The position numbers were made by a program, and so were the translations under genes. Positions 44,394 to 53,697 of a stretch of 64,000 bases of DNA are shown piece by piece; positions within the stretch are counted from its first letter, which is position 1, and each line of letters opens with the position of its first letter. The DNA comes from Chryseobacterium sediminis (GTDB lineage: Bacteria; Bacteroidota; Bacteroidia; Flavobacteriales; Weeksellaceae), in contig NZ_VUNZ01000001.1 in assembly GCF_008386505.1 (NCBI RefSeq), forward strand, positions 124,001-188,000, read 5' to 3'. Under the pieces are notes generated by a model. It saw only the letters and a list, made by a program, of their open reading frames with translations, did no database searches and had not been told where the DNA came from.

Positions 44394-44422
44394 ACCCGGC
44401 GGCCTCGAAGAGGCCGCCGGGT
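44394..44422 (+). terminator. Very GC-rich terminator ending the glucan locus
   Basis: A perfect 13-bp stem of almost pure G and C with a three-base loop, then TTTATTTTA. It stands out in an AT-rich genome. Confidence 0.9.
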
Positions 44423-44533
44423 TTATTTTATAGAGCTTATAAATCCTTTTTAATTGCTGAACTTTTCTATTTTAAAAACCTTTTATAATTTGCTCTAACC
44501 GGGAATAGATGAGATTCCGGATAACAGAAAAAG

Positions 44534-44562
44534 AAACCCCATGAAACATATTCATGGGGTTT
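44534..44562. terminator. Palindromic terminator before fabI 3' end
   Basis: AAACCCCATGAA and TTCATGGGGTTT pair perfectly (12 bp, loop ACATA). On the minus strand it follows fabI and is trailed by T-rich sequence. Confidence 0.8.
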
Positions 44563-44609
44563 TATGTATAGTAAACGAAACTTTTATTAGTTCGTTATTT
44601 TTCTATTAT

Positions 44610-45419
44610 TTATTCTGCATCATACTTGCTGATCACTTTCTGAGTAACACCTGAGCTGCTGAAGCCACCATCATGGAAAAGGTTCTGCATTGTTACTTTT
44701 TTAGTAAGATCAGAGAAAAGAGTTACACAGTAGTCTGCACACTCAAGAGCAGTAGCATTTCCTAGCGGAGACATATCTTCTGCATATCCAAGGAATCCTC
44801 CGAAACCTTTCACACCGCTTCCGGCAGTAGTCATTGTAGGAGACTGAGAAACAGTATTTACACGTACTTTTCTTTCACCCCAATAGTTTCCGAAAGTTCT
44901 TGCAATACTTTCAAGATAAGCTTTATTATCAGACATATCATTGTAATCCGGGAATGTTCTCTGAGCAGCAATATAAGTAAGCGCCAGGATGCTTCCCCAT
45001 TCGTTCATACAGTCTTTTTCCCAAGCTACACGCATTACTTTATGGAAAGAAACAGCTGAAATATCCCAACCTTTTTCCAACCAATCGTAATTCATTTCTG
45101 TATAATGTTTTCCTTTTCTTACGTTGATAGACATTCCGATAGAGTGAAGGATAAAGTCGATTTTTCCAAATTTTGCAACAGCGGCATCAAAAAGTTTTTC
45201 AAGATCTTCTATAGAAGTAGCATCTGCTGCTATTACTTCAGAACCTGTTTTTTCTGCTAATCCATTAAGTTCCCCCATTCTCAAAGCAATAGGAGCATTG
45301 GATAAGATAAATTCAGCACCTTCCTCATGGCATCTTTCAGCAACTTTCCATGCGATAGATTGTTCATTAAGGGCTCCAAAAATAATTCCCTTTTTGCCTT
45401 TAAGTAAACCGTATGACAT
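44610..45419 (-). CDS. fabI: Enoyl-[acyl-carrier-protein] reductase (NADH)
   Basis: 269 residues. Reduces enoyl-ACP in the last step of fatty acid elongation. SDR fold with the FabI-type cofactor start GxxxxxSIAW (GALNEQSIAW), HSIGM, and the active-site Tyr159 and Lys166 (Y-x6-K, YNDMSDNK). The C-terminal LFHDGGFSS fits. A -7 element TACATTTG lies on the minus strand at 45451-45444. Own transcription unit. Confidence 0.9.
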   Translation of the reverse strand: MSYGLLKGKKGIIFGALNEQSIAWKVAERCHEEGAEFILSNAPIALRMGELNGLAEKTGSEVIAADATSIEDLEKLFDAAVAKFGKIDFILHSIGMSINVRKGKHYTEMNYDWLEKGWDISAVSFHKVMRVAWEKDCMNEWGSILALTYIAAQRTFPDYNDMSDNKAYLESIARTFGNYWGERKVRVNTVSQSPTMTTAGSGVKGFGGFLGYAEDMSPLGNATALECADYCVTLFSDLTKKVTMQNLFHDGGFSSSGVTQKVISKYDAE

Positions 45420-45539
45420 AATTTTTTAATGTTTATTATAATACAAATGTAGCAATAATTGTGGTTATGACATAATAAAAAATGGAGCCTTATCAATTTA
45501 AGACTCCATTTTATTGAAAATATTTATATGACTGAAATA

Positions 45540-45839
45540 CTAATTGGTTTTCTTATTCCATTCTGCCTTTACATCCTCTGCCGCATCTTTGGTTTTTTCC
45601 CATGCCTCATCTGCTTTATCCTTGATATCCTCCCAGGCATCGGAGACATTAGCTTTTACCCTGTCTAGCCAGTCTTCCTGGCTGGCCTCCTGATCATTAT
45701 TCCTTTTCTCATTAATATAATCTTTAGCCTTATCTGCCAATTCATTGATTTTCCATTTGGCTTTGTCCGTTGCATTTTGTAAAGAATTTTCTACATTGTT
45801 TACTGCATTTTCCGCTTTGTTGTACTCTGAATTGTTCAT
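45540..45839 (-). CDS. Amphipathic helical stress-type protein (LEA/YtxH-like)
   Basis: 99 residues, highly charged, rich in Lys, Asp, Glu, Ala and Asn with heptad and 11-residue-like repeats (DAWEDIKDKADEAWEKTKDA). No signal peptide. Such sequences resemble CsbD/LEA-type desiccation or general stress proteins. I cannot assign an exact family. Confidence 0.65.
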   Translation of the reverse strand: MNNSEYNKAENAVNNVENSLQNATDKAKWKINELADKAKDYINEKRNNDQEASQEDWLDRVKANVSDAWEDIKDKADEAWEKTKDAAEDVKAEWNKKTN

Positions 45840-45978
45840 AATAGTATAAATTTTAGTTTGGTATCAATAATTAAACAATAACCATTCCTAAAACAGGACG
45901 TCTCTGTTAAACTTTTCATAATCTTTTGTTATATTTTTCCAAATCAGCAGTATCTTTAGTTGATAAAATTTGATAATT

Positions 45979-46536
45979 ATGGAAAAAGTACGATGCGGAT
46001 GGTGCGAAAAAGATGATCTCTACAGAAAGTATCATGATGAAGAGTGGGGAAGACCTGTGTATGATGACGAAACAATATTTGAATTCCTTATTCTTGAAAG
46101 CTTTCAGGCCGGACTGAGCTGGTATACTATTTTATCTAAAAGAGAAAACTTCAGAAATGCTTTTGATCATTTTGATTATAAAAAAGTAGCTGCTTATTCA
46201 GAGAAGAAGATTGAAGAATTAATGAACAACTCCGGAATTATCAGAAACAGGCTTAAAATTCTGGCAGCAGTTACCAACGCTCAGCGATTTATGGAAGTCC
46301 AGAGTGAATTTGGAAGTTTCTCCAAATATATCTGGGGATTTACTGGCGGAAAACCCATCGACAATAGTCCTGAAAAGCTTTCTGATGTTCCTGCTACAAC
46401 GGAAATTTCAGATCTTATTTCCAAAGATCTTAAAAAAAGAGGCTTCAAATTCGTGGGTTCTACGGTAATTTATGCCCATATGCAGGCTACAGGAATGGTC
46501 AATGACCATATAAAAAGTTGTTTTATCAGAAAATAG
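45979..46536 (+). CDS. tag: DNA-3-methyladenine glycosylase I
   Basis: 185 residues from the ATG at 45979; the longer reading begins at a TTG. Removes 3-methyladenine from DNA. The N-terminal RCGWCEKDDLYRKYHDEEWG and the C-terminal VNDHIKSCF provide the Cys and His zinc ligands typical of Tag; the conserved Glu lies in LESFQAGLSW. Single gene. Confidence 0.95.
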   Translation: MEKVRCGWCEKDDLYRKYHDEEWGRPVYDDETIFEFLILESFQAGLSWYTILSKRENFRNAFDHFDYKKVAAYSEKKIEELMNNSGIIRNRLKILAAVTNAQRFMEVQSEFGSFSKYIWGFTGGKPIDNSPEKLSDVPATTEISDLISKDLKKRGFKFVGSTVIYAHMQATGMVNDHIKSCFIRK

Positions 46537-46679
46537 TAGTTGATATTTATTCAAATTATAAATATCGCCGCTTTTAAATAAATTACAAAATAAAAAATCT
46601 TGAAAGGCCTATGAATACTTTGTTTCATAACTTATTAATATTTTTGTATCATTAAAACAATGAAAACCTCTGTTGAAAT

Positions 46680-47441
46680 ATGAAGAACATAGGAATTATA
46701 GGCTATGGCTGGCTGGGAGAGAGAATAGCCTCTTCCTTGTCCGGAAAATATACAATATCTGCAACGACAACAACAGAAAATAAGGCCAGCGACCTTAATA
46801 ACAAAGGACTGAATGCTGTAGTGGCATCTTTCCCGGACTATCAGTTGACGGAACCTGTTCCTCAATGGGAGGAAATTAATATTATTGATGCTTTAATTAT
46901 TACCATTCCTGTTTCTGAAAAAAGCTGTTGTGTAAGTTCTTTATATAACAGAATTCAGAATTTATCATCGTTTATCGGAGATTTTAAAGGCCAGATGTTT
47001 CTGATGAGTTCCACAGGAGTTTATCCCGATCTTCCCAAAGATTTTATAGAAGAAGATGTTCCTTTGGAGAGTGTATCGGGAGAAAGGATGTTGAGAAACA
47101 AATATCCTCAGCTTAGTATTTTGAGATTAGGCGGGTTGATGGGAGATAACAGACTTTTGAAAAACTACAATGTAGGCAATCTTGATCATGCGGTGAATCA
47201 TATTCATTACGCTGATATCACTGCCATTATCTCACAAATGATTGAAAGCAAAACTGAAGCAAAACTTTATAACGTTACAGCTCCGATTCATCCGGCAAAA
47301 AGCCAAGTGATTAATGCACAGAAAAATATACCTGATGAGGAAGTTTTTGAAGTGAAAGGAAAGAAGGTCTTATCTTCAAAATTAGTTTCTGAGCTGGATT
47401 ATGTATTTCAGTATCCTGACCCAAGAACATTTCATTTGTAA
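46680..47441 (+). CDS. NAD(P)-binding epimerase-like protein (YeeZ-like)
   Basis: 253 residues. N-terminal Rossmann motif GIIGYGWLG near residue 5; MSSTGVYPD and a C-terminal NAD-epimerase-like part with NHIHYADITAII. The extended SDR group including E. coli YeeZ has no firm reaction. Cytoplasmic. A seven-codon frame (46660-46683) ends in ATGA overlapping this start and may couple its translation. Confidence 0.7.
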   Translation: MKNIGIIGYGWLGERIASSLSGKYTISATTTTENKASDLNNKGLNAVVASFPDYQLTEPVPQWEEINIIDALIITIPVSEKSCCVSSLYNRIQNLSSFIGDFKGQMFLMSSTGVYPDLPKDFIEEDVPLESVSGERMLRNKYPQLSILRLGGLMGDNRLLKNYNVGNLDHAVNHIHYADITAIISQMIESKTEAKLYNVTAPIHPAKSQVINAQKNIPDEEVFEVKGKKVLSSKLVSELDYVFQYPDPRTFHL

Positions 47442-47510
47442 TCATGGCATTTGTATCATTTATTACAGGCTTTTAACCCATTTTTGCTTACGAAATTTCT
47501 ATTGACACCT

Positions 47511-47577
47511 TTGTCATTCCGTAGGAATCTCTACGTTATTTTTTAAGTTTTGTATTTAGATTCCTGCGGAATGACAA
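47511..47577. repeat. Large interspersed palindrome (REP-like)
   Basis: Two 20-base arms (TTGTCATTCCGTAGGAATCT at 47511-47530 and its near-perfect reverse complement at 47558-47577, one mismatch) around a 27-base spacer. It looks like a mobile intergenic palindrome rather than a terminator. Confidence 0.8.
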
Positions 47578-47653
47578 GATGAGTGTTGAGTTTTATTCAT
47601 CGTGAAAAGAACAAAGTTTAGCAAAATTCCATATGCTTTAGCCAAAACCAATA

Positions 47654-47686
47654 AAAAACCTCCGGAAACTGTTTCCGGAGGTTTTT
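47654..47686. terminator. Strong bidirectional terminator
   Basis: CCTCCGGAAAC and GTTTCCGGAGG (11 bp) around one base, flanked by A and T runs. Serves the phosphorylase gene on the minus strand. Confidence 0.88.
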
Positions 47687-47707
47687 ATGTTTATGTAAAT
47701 AAAATAA

Positions 47708-48562
47708 TTACTTAATAATTCTTTCCAATACCCAATCAATAAGGTTTTTCTCTGAAGCATGGTGGTCTGCAGAGAACTCACCGCGTCTTCTGTTGGCAAT
47801 AACGTTATTTACGGTAATGGCTTTGTGGCCTAATAATTTTGAAAGTGCATAGATGGCAGAGGTTTCCATCTCAAAATTGGTAATTCCAAGATCGTTCAAT
47901 GTTTCTAAGAATTTGTCATCTACTGCCTTTAAACGAAGCTGTCTGCCCTGTGGAGCATAGAATCCCGGGAAGGTTGCCGTATTTCCGTGGTATTTGGCAT
48001 CTTTATAGTAGTCTCCCATTTCTTCAGCCCAGTCTGAGAAATAAAGCATCGGCTTGATTCTTTCGTAAGGGAATTTTTCCAGGAAGTTTTTGGAAAACTC
48101 ATTTTCAAAATTGTAATCCTGATAGAAATGCATTAATCCGTCTAGTCCTACAACATTTTGGGTTACCAGCATATTGTCAACCTGTACATCCGGATTTACA
48201 CTTCCGCAAGTTCCCATACGGAACAGTTCAAGAGCTTTGTGTTCAGTCTTAAATTCTTTATTTTTAAGATCAATGTTCACCAAAGCATCCAGTTCGTTCA
48301 TTACGATATCAATGTTTTCAGTTCCGATACCGGTAGACATTACAGTGATTCTTTCTCCGCGAAGGGTTCCTGTATGCGTATAGAATTCTCTTTTATTTTT
48401 TTTGATCTCTACAGTATCAAAGTATTTTGAAACTTTTGCCACTCTGTCAGGATCACCCACAAGGATGATTTTGTCAGCAATATCTTCAGGTAAAAGATTC
48501 AGGTGGTATACACTTCCGTCTTCATTCAGAACAAGTTCTGAGGCAGCAAGTTTGTTTAGCAT
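47708..48562 (-). CDS. Nucleoside phosphorylase, uridine phosphorylase-like
   Basis: 284 residues. PNP/UDP family: LVGDPDRVAKVSKYFD at the start, GTENIDIVMNEL, FRMGTCGSV, and MET (ITNFEMETSAIY) binding the ribose. Probably cleaves uridine to uracil and ribose-1-phosphate; purine use cannot be excluded. Follows the 161-residue secreted protein gene by 22 bases on the minus strand. Confidence 0.85.
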   Translation of the reverse strand: MLNKLAASELVLNEDGSVYHLNLLPEDIADKIILVGDPDRVAKVSKYFDTVEIKKNKREFYTHTGTLRGERITVMSTGIGTENIDIVMNELDALVNIDLKNKEFKTEHKALELFRMGTCGSVNPDVQVDNMLVTQNVVGLDGLMHFYQDYNFENEFSKNFLEKFPYERIKPMLYFSDWAEEMGDYYKDAKYHGNTATFPGFYAPQGRQLRLKAVDDKFLETLNDLGITNFEMETSAIYALSKLLGHKAITVNNVIANRRRGEFSADHHASEKNLIDWVLERIIK

Positions 48563-48584
48563 AATATGTATATTTTTTGTTTTT

Positions 48585-49070
48585 TTAATTAATGATAATT
48601 GCGTCTTTATAAGGAGATGCCATCACTTCATAGATATCATTGTATTCTTCTACGATTCTTTTCTGGCCGTTCATCACTTCGTATACCGTAACGACAGTTT
48701 TTTCAATGTTTTTGGGATCTTTTCGCTGTGATGTGATTTCATAAAAATGATCGTCTTTTTTAAGAATAGAAATTAGTTCTTCCTTTGTAGAATTGTTGGA
48801 TGTCATCATTCCGGGGAATTCAGACACAATCTCTTTTAGATCAGAATAATTTTTATAGGGTTGGGTAACACCGTTGGAATAAACATACACATTGGGAATG
48901 TTTTTATCCTTTTCAAGGCGGACCAGATAATAATCAGAACCTCTTTTCTCAGCATATACAGCCATTTCCTGTGGCTTTCCAGCTTGTTTTTCCGGTTGCT
49001 TTTTTTTCTGTGAAAATGCAGTCAGAGAAAGAAAACTTGCTGCAACAGCAAACCATAGTTTTGTTTTCAT
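48585..49070 (-). CDS. Secreted protein of unknown function
   Basis: 161 residues, signal peptide ending in AFSQ. A Lys/Gln-rich spacer follows, then a beta-rich mature part (YEITSQRKDPKNIEKTVVTVYEV). No family recognised. Upstream of the phosphorylase gene and probably co-transcribed. Confidence 0.6.
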   Translation of the reverse strand: MKTKLWFAVAASFLSLTAFSQKKKQPEKQAGKPQEMAVYAEKRGSDYYLVRLEKDKNIPNVYVYSNGVTQPYKNYSDLKEIVSEFPGMMTSNNSTKEELISILKKDDHFYEITSQRKDPKNIEKTVVTVYEVMNGQKRIVEEYNDIYEVMASPYKDAIIIN

Positions 49071-49282
49071 AATACTATTTTAGTTTTTTGATGTGTTGAA
49101 TTCAACTTAAAAAATCCTCGTTCCCATAATCTCCCGCCATTATTTTTTAACCGGTATTTCGAAAAACCGTTTTCTTTAGAATAATGAATTTGATTTCGGG
49201 GTTTAAAATTAGTGAAAAATATGATATCAGAAATATAAACATTATTTAATCTGCTATTAAAACTGAGATAACATCAGATCGA

Positions 49283-49290
49283 TACTTTTG
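49283..49290 (+). promoter_or_regulatory. -7 element ahead of the di-heme peroxidase gene
   Basis: TACTTTTG matches TAnnTTTG, 13 bases before the start codon. No clear -33 box. Confidence 0.45.
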
Positions 49291-49303
49291 CCGCTAAAAA
49301 TTC

Positions 49304-51133
49304 ATGAGATCTTATCCACTGCTTGTAATTGTCCTTCTGATAGGATTTGCAGTAATGTCTTTCAATCCTGCTTATAAAGGAAAAGAAAGCGAACATACAT
49401 TTGTCAATAAAGGTTTATCTGACTTCAAAATCAAGCTTGAACAGCTGAAATCAGATGTTGATAAGTTCTCAGAAGACCGGATTTCCCTTGAAGAACTACA
49501 AAAATCACTGAGCAGCACAAGAAATTCATTCAAAGAAATAGAGTTTTATGTGGCTTATCACTACCCTGAGTTTACCAAAACCCATCTGAATGCAGCTCCT
49601 TTGTTTCATATTGAAGCAGCAGGAACATCCGCTTATACACTTCCTCCTGAAGGATTGCAGGTGCTGGATGAATTGATATTTTCAGAGGAGGCAGGAAATG
49701 AAAAAGAAAAAATCAAAACAATTACCACCTTTTTATACAACAGCTATTCCGGGTTTTATCTAAGTGCTTTAAAAAATGGTTTAAGCAAGGGTAATAACAA
49801 GACATTACCGTTACGTATTGAGCTGATCAGAATCTATTCTCTCGGAGTGACAGGTTTTGATACGCCGGGTTCTTTGAATATCGCCGAGGAAACCAGTCAT
49901 GCTTTTTCAGGGATGCAGAAATACATTAATGATGATCCTTATTTTAAAAATTATAATACACAGAAAGCTAATCAGACTTTAACGGAAGCTATCAGCTATC
50001 TTTCAAAAAATACTGATTTTGAAAATTTTGACAGGATTGAGTTTTATAAAAAATATGTACAGCCTTTGTATGAAGAGCTTGGAAAATGGGACGGGAGACC
50101 TGATGATCTTAAAGAATTTTCCGGTTGGAATGTAGGAAACAAAAACTTTTTCAGCAGTGATTTTTTAGATCCGTATTTTTATACCTTATTGAAATCCTCA
50201 GAAGATAGTCCTGAACTCCGCAATCTTGGAAAATCAATTTTCTATGATCAGAATTTAAGTGGCAACGAGAAAATGAGCTGTGCAACGTGCCACCTTCAGG
50301 AAAATGCTTTTACAGACCTTAAAGCAAAATCACAAAGCAATGTGGAAGGAAAAACAGTGCTGAGAAATTCTCCGTCATTATATAATGCTGTTTTTGCCAA
50401 GAGGTTTTTCTATGACCTTCGTGCTTTTTATCTGGAACAGCAGGCAGAACACGTCATTTATAATGAGCAGGAATTCAATACAAGTTATGAAAGTATTATT
50501 CAGAAATTAAAAACAAAACCTGAATATAAAAAAGCCTTCCGTGCTGCCTTCAAAGATGGAAAGATCAGTAAGGAAAATTTCTCAAAAGCATTAAGTTCTT
50601 ATGTGGCTTCATTGTACTCATTTGACAGTGATTTTGACCGTTTCATGAGGAATGAAAAAAATGTTTCTGATGATGTGAAAAAAGGATTCAACCTGTTTAT
50701 GGGAAAAGCGAATTGTGCAACCTGTCACTTTGCGCCTCACTTTTCAGGATTGGTGCCGCCATTCTTTAATGAAAATGAATCTGAAGTACTGGGAATATCT
50801 ACCAGACCAATCAAACAGCTTCCGGTAGAACTTGACCAGGATTTAGGTAGAGGAAACAGTCCTGTTAAAAAAGAAAAATCCTGGATTTATGATTACTCAT
50901 TCAAAACAGTCACTGTCAGAAATATTGCTCTTACCAAACCTTATTTCCATAACGGAGCTTTCAATACATTAGAAGAAGTTCTTGACTTTTATAATGAAGG
51001 AGGCGGAGAAGGATTGGGATTAAAAATGAAAAATCAAACCCTTGCACCGGATAAATTAAATCTTACCGAAACAGAAATAAAACAGATTATCGCATTTCTG
51101 AATGCTCTTACAGATACAAGTAAAGCGAAATAG
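49304..51133 (+). CDS. Imelysin-like region fused to a di-heme cytochrome c peroxidase
   Basis: 609 residues with an N-terminal signal or anchor segment. Residues about 30-270 are helical and contain an FKEIEFYVAYHYPEF ... PPEGLQVLDELIFSEE pattern resembling imelysin-type helical domains. The C-terminal part is a MauG/CcpA-type peroxidase with two heme c sites, CATCH at residues 326-330 and 471-475, and VRNIALTKPYFHNG near the end. Expected to work in the periplasm, reducing peroxide with electrons from a c-type cytochrome or iron-linked redox partner. Confidence 0.82.
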   Translation: MRSYPLLVIVLLIGFAVMSFNPAYKGKESEHTFVNKGLSDFKIKLEQLKSDVDKFSEDRISLEELQKSLSSTRNSFKEIEFYVAYHYPEFTKTHLNAAPLFHIEAAGTSAYTLPPEGLQVLDELIFSEEAGNEKEKIKTITTFLYNSYSGFYLSALKNGLSKGNNKTLPLRIELIRIYSLGVTGFDTPGSLNIAEETSHAFSGMQKYINDDPYFKNYNTQKANQTLTEAISYLSKNTDFENFDRIEFYKKYVQPLYEELGKWDGRPDDLKEFSGWNVGNKNFFSSDFLDPYFYTLLKSSEDSPELRNLGKSIFYDQNLSGNEKMSCATCHLQENAFTDLKAKSQSNVEGKTVLRNSPSLYNAVFAKRFFYDLRAFYLEQQAEHVIYNEQEFNTSYESIIQKLKTKPEYKKAFRAAFKDGKISKENFSKALSSYVASLYSFDSDFDRFMRNEKNVSDDVKKGFNLFMGKANCATCHFAPHFSGLVPPFFNENESEVLGISTRPIKQLPVELDQDLGRGNSPVKKEKSWIYDYSFKTVTVRNIALTKPYFHNGAFNTLEEVLDFYNEGGGEGLGLKMKNQTLAPDKLNLTETEIKQIIAFLNALTDTSKAK

Positions 51134-51156
51134 GCGGGATGCGTGAGGGTTTGAGT

Positions 51157-51321
51157 GTAAGAGAGTTTGAGGGTGGAAAAGACTTTGAAAAGAAATATGG
51201 ATATGATGAATTTTAAGCAAGTTGCTCATTTTTTATCTTTATTTAATCATATCTTACATTTCAATCTGAATCTTTTCCAATCACATAACCATCTCTTTCT
51301 CTCTCCCTCAAACTCTCTTAC
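51157..51321. repeat. Inverted repeat with 17-bp perfect arms
   Basis: GTAAGAGAGTTTGAGGG at 51157-51173 and its exact reverse complement at 51305-51321. CCGTAACCCGTAACCCG tandem copies follow at 51331-51347. The gap 51134-51485 shows no gene on either strand. Resembles an intergenic mobile palindrome. Confidence 0.75.
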
Positions 51322-51485
51322 TCTCGAACCCCGTAACCCGTAACCCGCATCATTAACAAAAAATTAATCCCATTAACATTAGGTTTTTGATAAGTTAATA
51401 TTTGCTGATTTATATTTAAAATCCTATTAACAGAGGAAAAGCGCTAAAAAAATAGTTTTGCAGTGTCTAATAAATCAAATAGAAA

Positions 51486-53639
51486 ATGAAGAAAAAACTA
51501 CTAACAGTGGGAGCGTTGGCTATATTGGCCAGTACAAGTTTCCAGGCACAGACTCTGATATTCAATAAGAATGCGTCTTGGAGCTATAAAGATAACAACC
51601 AGGCTCAGCCTGCCGGATGGAATGCCCAGACCTATGATATTTCAACATGGGCAGTAGGAAACGGTCCGTTAGGATATGGAGATCCTGTAACCACAACAAT
51701 CAATTCAGGGCTTACAACAGCCTATTTTGCTAAAGATTTTACAGTAGATCTTTCAACACTTTCCGATAATATGGAGTTTGGAGTAATGAGAGATGACGGT
51801 ATTATTGTGTACCTGAACGGAGAAGAAGTAGTAAGAGACAACATGCCTGCAGGTGCCGTTACATTCAATACCTTTTCATCTACAACTATTGATGGAGCTG
51901 CAGAAAGTGTTTATAACCTTTTCACTATTCCAAAATCAAAATTTGTAAACGGTGTCAACAGACTTTCTATAGAATTACATAACAGAAGTACAACAAGTTC
52001 AGATTTAAGAATTGATGCTTATCTGAAAACAACAGCCAATACAACTATTCCCGTAACTTGTAACGGAACGCACATCAGCTGCTTTACTTCAATTGTTCCT
52101 ACAGCACAGACTGATAAATTGATTATCCCTGCTGAACACAAATACCAGCTTATTTTAAAAGAAGGAGACAATTATACTGAAGGAGGAGGATTAGTGGGAG
52201 GTCAGAATGACTTTACAGCGTATGTTCCAAAAACCGGAAGCAGTACCAACGGATATCTTTCTGTAAACCATGAAACGAATCCCGGAGGAGTTACCATGGC
52301 GGAAATCAATTATAATGCGACTTCAAAGCTTTGGCAGCTGACAAAATCAAGAGCGGTAAGTTTCTCAGATCCAAGTTTGGTACAAACCATCAGAAACTGT
52401 TCAGGAGGAATTACACCTTGGGGAACCGTTGTAACAGCTGAAGAATCTGTAACTTCCAATGATGTAAACAATGATGGATATAAAGATTACGGCTGGTTGG
52501 TAGAGATTGATCCGGCAACAGCTCAGGTAATTTCTAAAAATACAGACGGTTCCAAAGGAAAACTTTGGCAGATGGGAATCATGAACCACGAAAACGTGGT
52601 GGTTAATAATGCAGGAACAACTGCTTATTATGGAGAAGACGGTGGAACTCACATGGTGTACAAATATGTAATGGATACCCCAAATAACCTTTCTTCAGGA
52701 AACCTGTATGTTTTAAAATTAGATCAGGGATTATCAACTGCGGGAGATCCGGTAGGAACTACAGCAACATGGATTCAGGTTCCTAATAAAACAAAAGCAG
52801 ACCAGAATAATACGGCAACACTTGCTCAGTCATTAGGTGGAACAAAGTTTAATGGAGTAGAAGATGTTGATATCAGCCCATTAGACGGGAAAATCTATTT
52901 TACAGCAAAAGGATTAGACAGAGTATACCGTTTACAGGATAACGGAACTACAGCTTCTCAGGTAGAAACGTTTGTAGGAGGTGGTTCTTCAGTATATTCT
53001 TTCAATACCGCTCAGGGAATGAAATCTGAAGCTTGGGGGGACGGAAATGATAACCTTACTTTTGATGAACTTGGAAACCTTTGGGTACTTCAGGATGGAG
53101 GTAAAAACTATATCTGGGTAATTGCTCCGGATCATACACAGGCCAATCCTAAAGTAAGACTATTTGCTTCTATGCCGGCAGGTTCAGAACCTACAGGACT
53201 TACATTTACGCCTGATCATAAATTTGGTTTCTTCTCTATTCAGCACCCGGATTCAACAATCTCTACAGATGTAGATGCTACAGGAAATACAATCAATTAT
53301 AAAGGAAAATCAGCAACCATCGTTATTGCACTTAAAAATAACTTAGGAACTGAAGGTACTTTAGGTACTATCGACAGCAAAACTGCAGAAAATACAGTAA
53401 CGGTAGCACCAAACCCAACTTCAGGAATCGTAAAAATCAATTCTGTAAAAGGATTGAAAGATATTTCAGTGACAGCTTACAGCATGGACGGAAAAATCGT
53501 TTATACGAAGAAGTTCAACGGTACAAACAAAATCTTGGACCTTGACTTTACACAACAGTTGGAAGGATCTCGTGTTTTAGTTTTAAATATTGAAGCTGAA
53601 GGAGGTTTCCAAAAAACAGTTAAACTTTTAAAGAAATAA
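51486..53639 (+). CDS. T9SS-exported PhoX-like (DUF839) protein
   Basis: 717 residues. Signal peptide about 1-21. Residues about 23-185 form a beta-jelly-roll-like region (FNKNASWSYKDN ... MRDDGIIVYLNGEEV). Residues about 200-630 match the DUF839/PhoX type, a calcium-dependent alkaline phosphatase fold (NHETNPGG, PWGTVVTAEES, MNHENVV, FDELGNLWVLQDGG). The C-terminal T9SS sorting domain (VAPNPTSGIVKINS ... KTVKLLKK) shows export to the surface or medium. Phosphatase activity is inferred from family. Terminator follows. Confidence 0.82.
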   Translation: MKKKLLTVGALAILASTSFQAQTLIFNKNASWSYKDNNQAQPAGWNAQTYDISTWAVGNGPLGYGDPVTTTINSGLTTAYFAKDFTVDLSTLSDNMEFGVMRDDGIIVYLNGEEVVRDNMPAGAVTFNTFSSTTIDGAAESVYNLFTIPKSKFVNGVNRLSIELHNRSTTSSDLRIDAYLKTTANTTIPVTCNGTHISCFTSIVPTAQTDKLIIPAEHKYQLILKEGDNYTEGGGLVGGQNDFTAYVPKTGSSTNGYLSVNHETNPGGVTMAEINYNATSKLWQLTKSRAVSFSDPSLVQTIRNCSGGITPWGTVVTAEESVTSNDVNNDGYKDYGWLVEIDPATAQVISKNTDGSKGKLWQMGIMNHENVVVNNAGTTAYYGEDGGTHMVYKYVMDTPNNLSSGNLYVLKLDQGLSTAGDPVGTTATWIQVPNKTKADQNNTATLAQSLGGTKFNGVEDVDISPLDGKIYFTAKGLDRVYRLQDNGTTASQVETFVGGGSSVYSFNTAQGMKSEAWGDGNDNLTFDELGNLWVLQDGGKNYIWVIAPDHTQANPKVRLFASMPAGSEPTGLTFTPDHKFGFFSIQHPDSTISTDVDATGNTINYKGKSATIVIALKNNLGTEGTLGTIDSKTAENTVTVAPNPTSGIVKINSVKGLKDISVTAYSMDGKIVYTKKFNGTNKILDLDFTQQLEGSRVLVLNIEAEGGFQKTVKLLKK

Positions 53640-53655
53640 ATTATTTATAATTCTT

Positions 53656-53691
53656 GTCTGTCAGTGACTTCTGTTGCTGGCAGACCTTTTT
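53656..53691 (+). terminator. Terminator of the PhoX-like gene
   Basis: GTCTGTCA and TGGCAGAC (one G-T pair) around 14 bases, followed by TTTTT. It runs directly into the next start codon. Confidence 0.75.
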
Positions 53692-53697
53692 ATGTTT

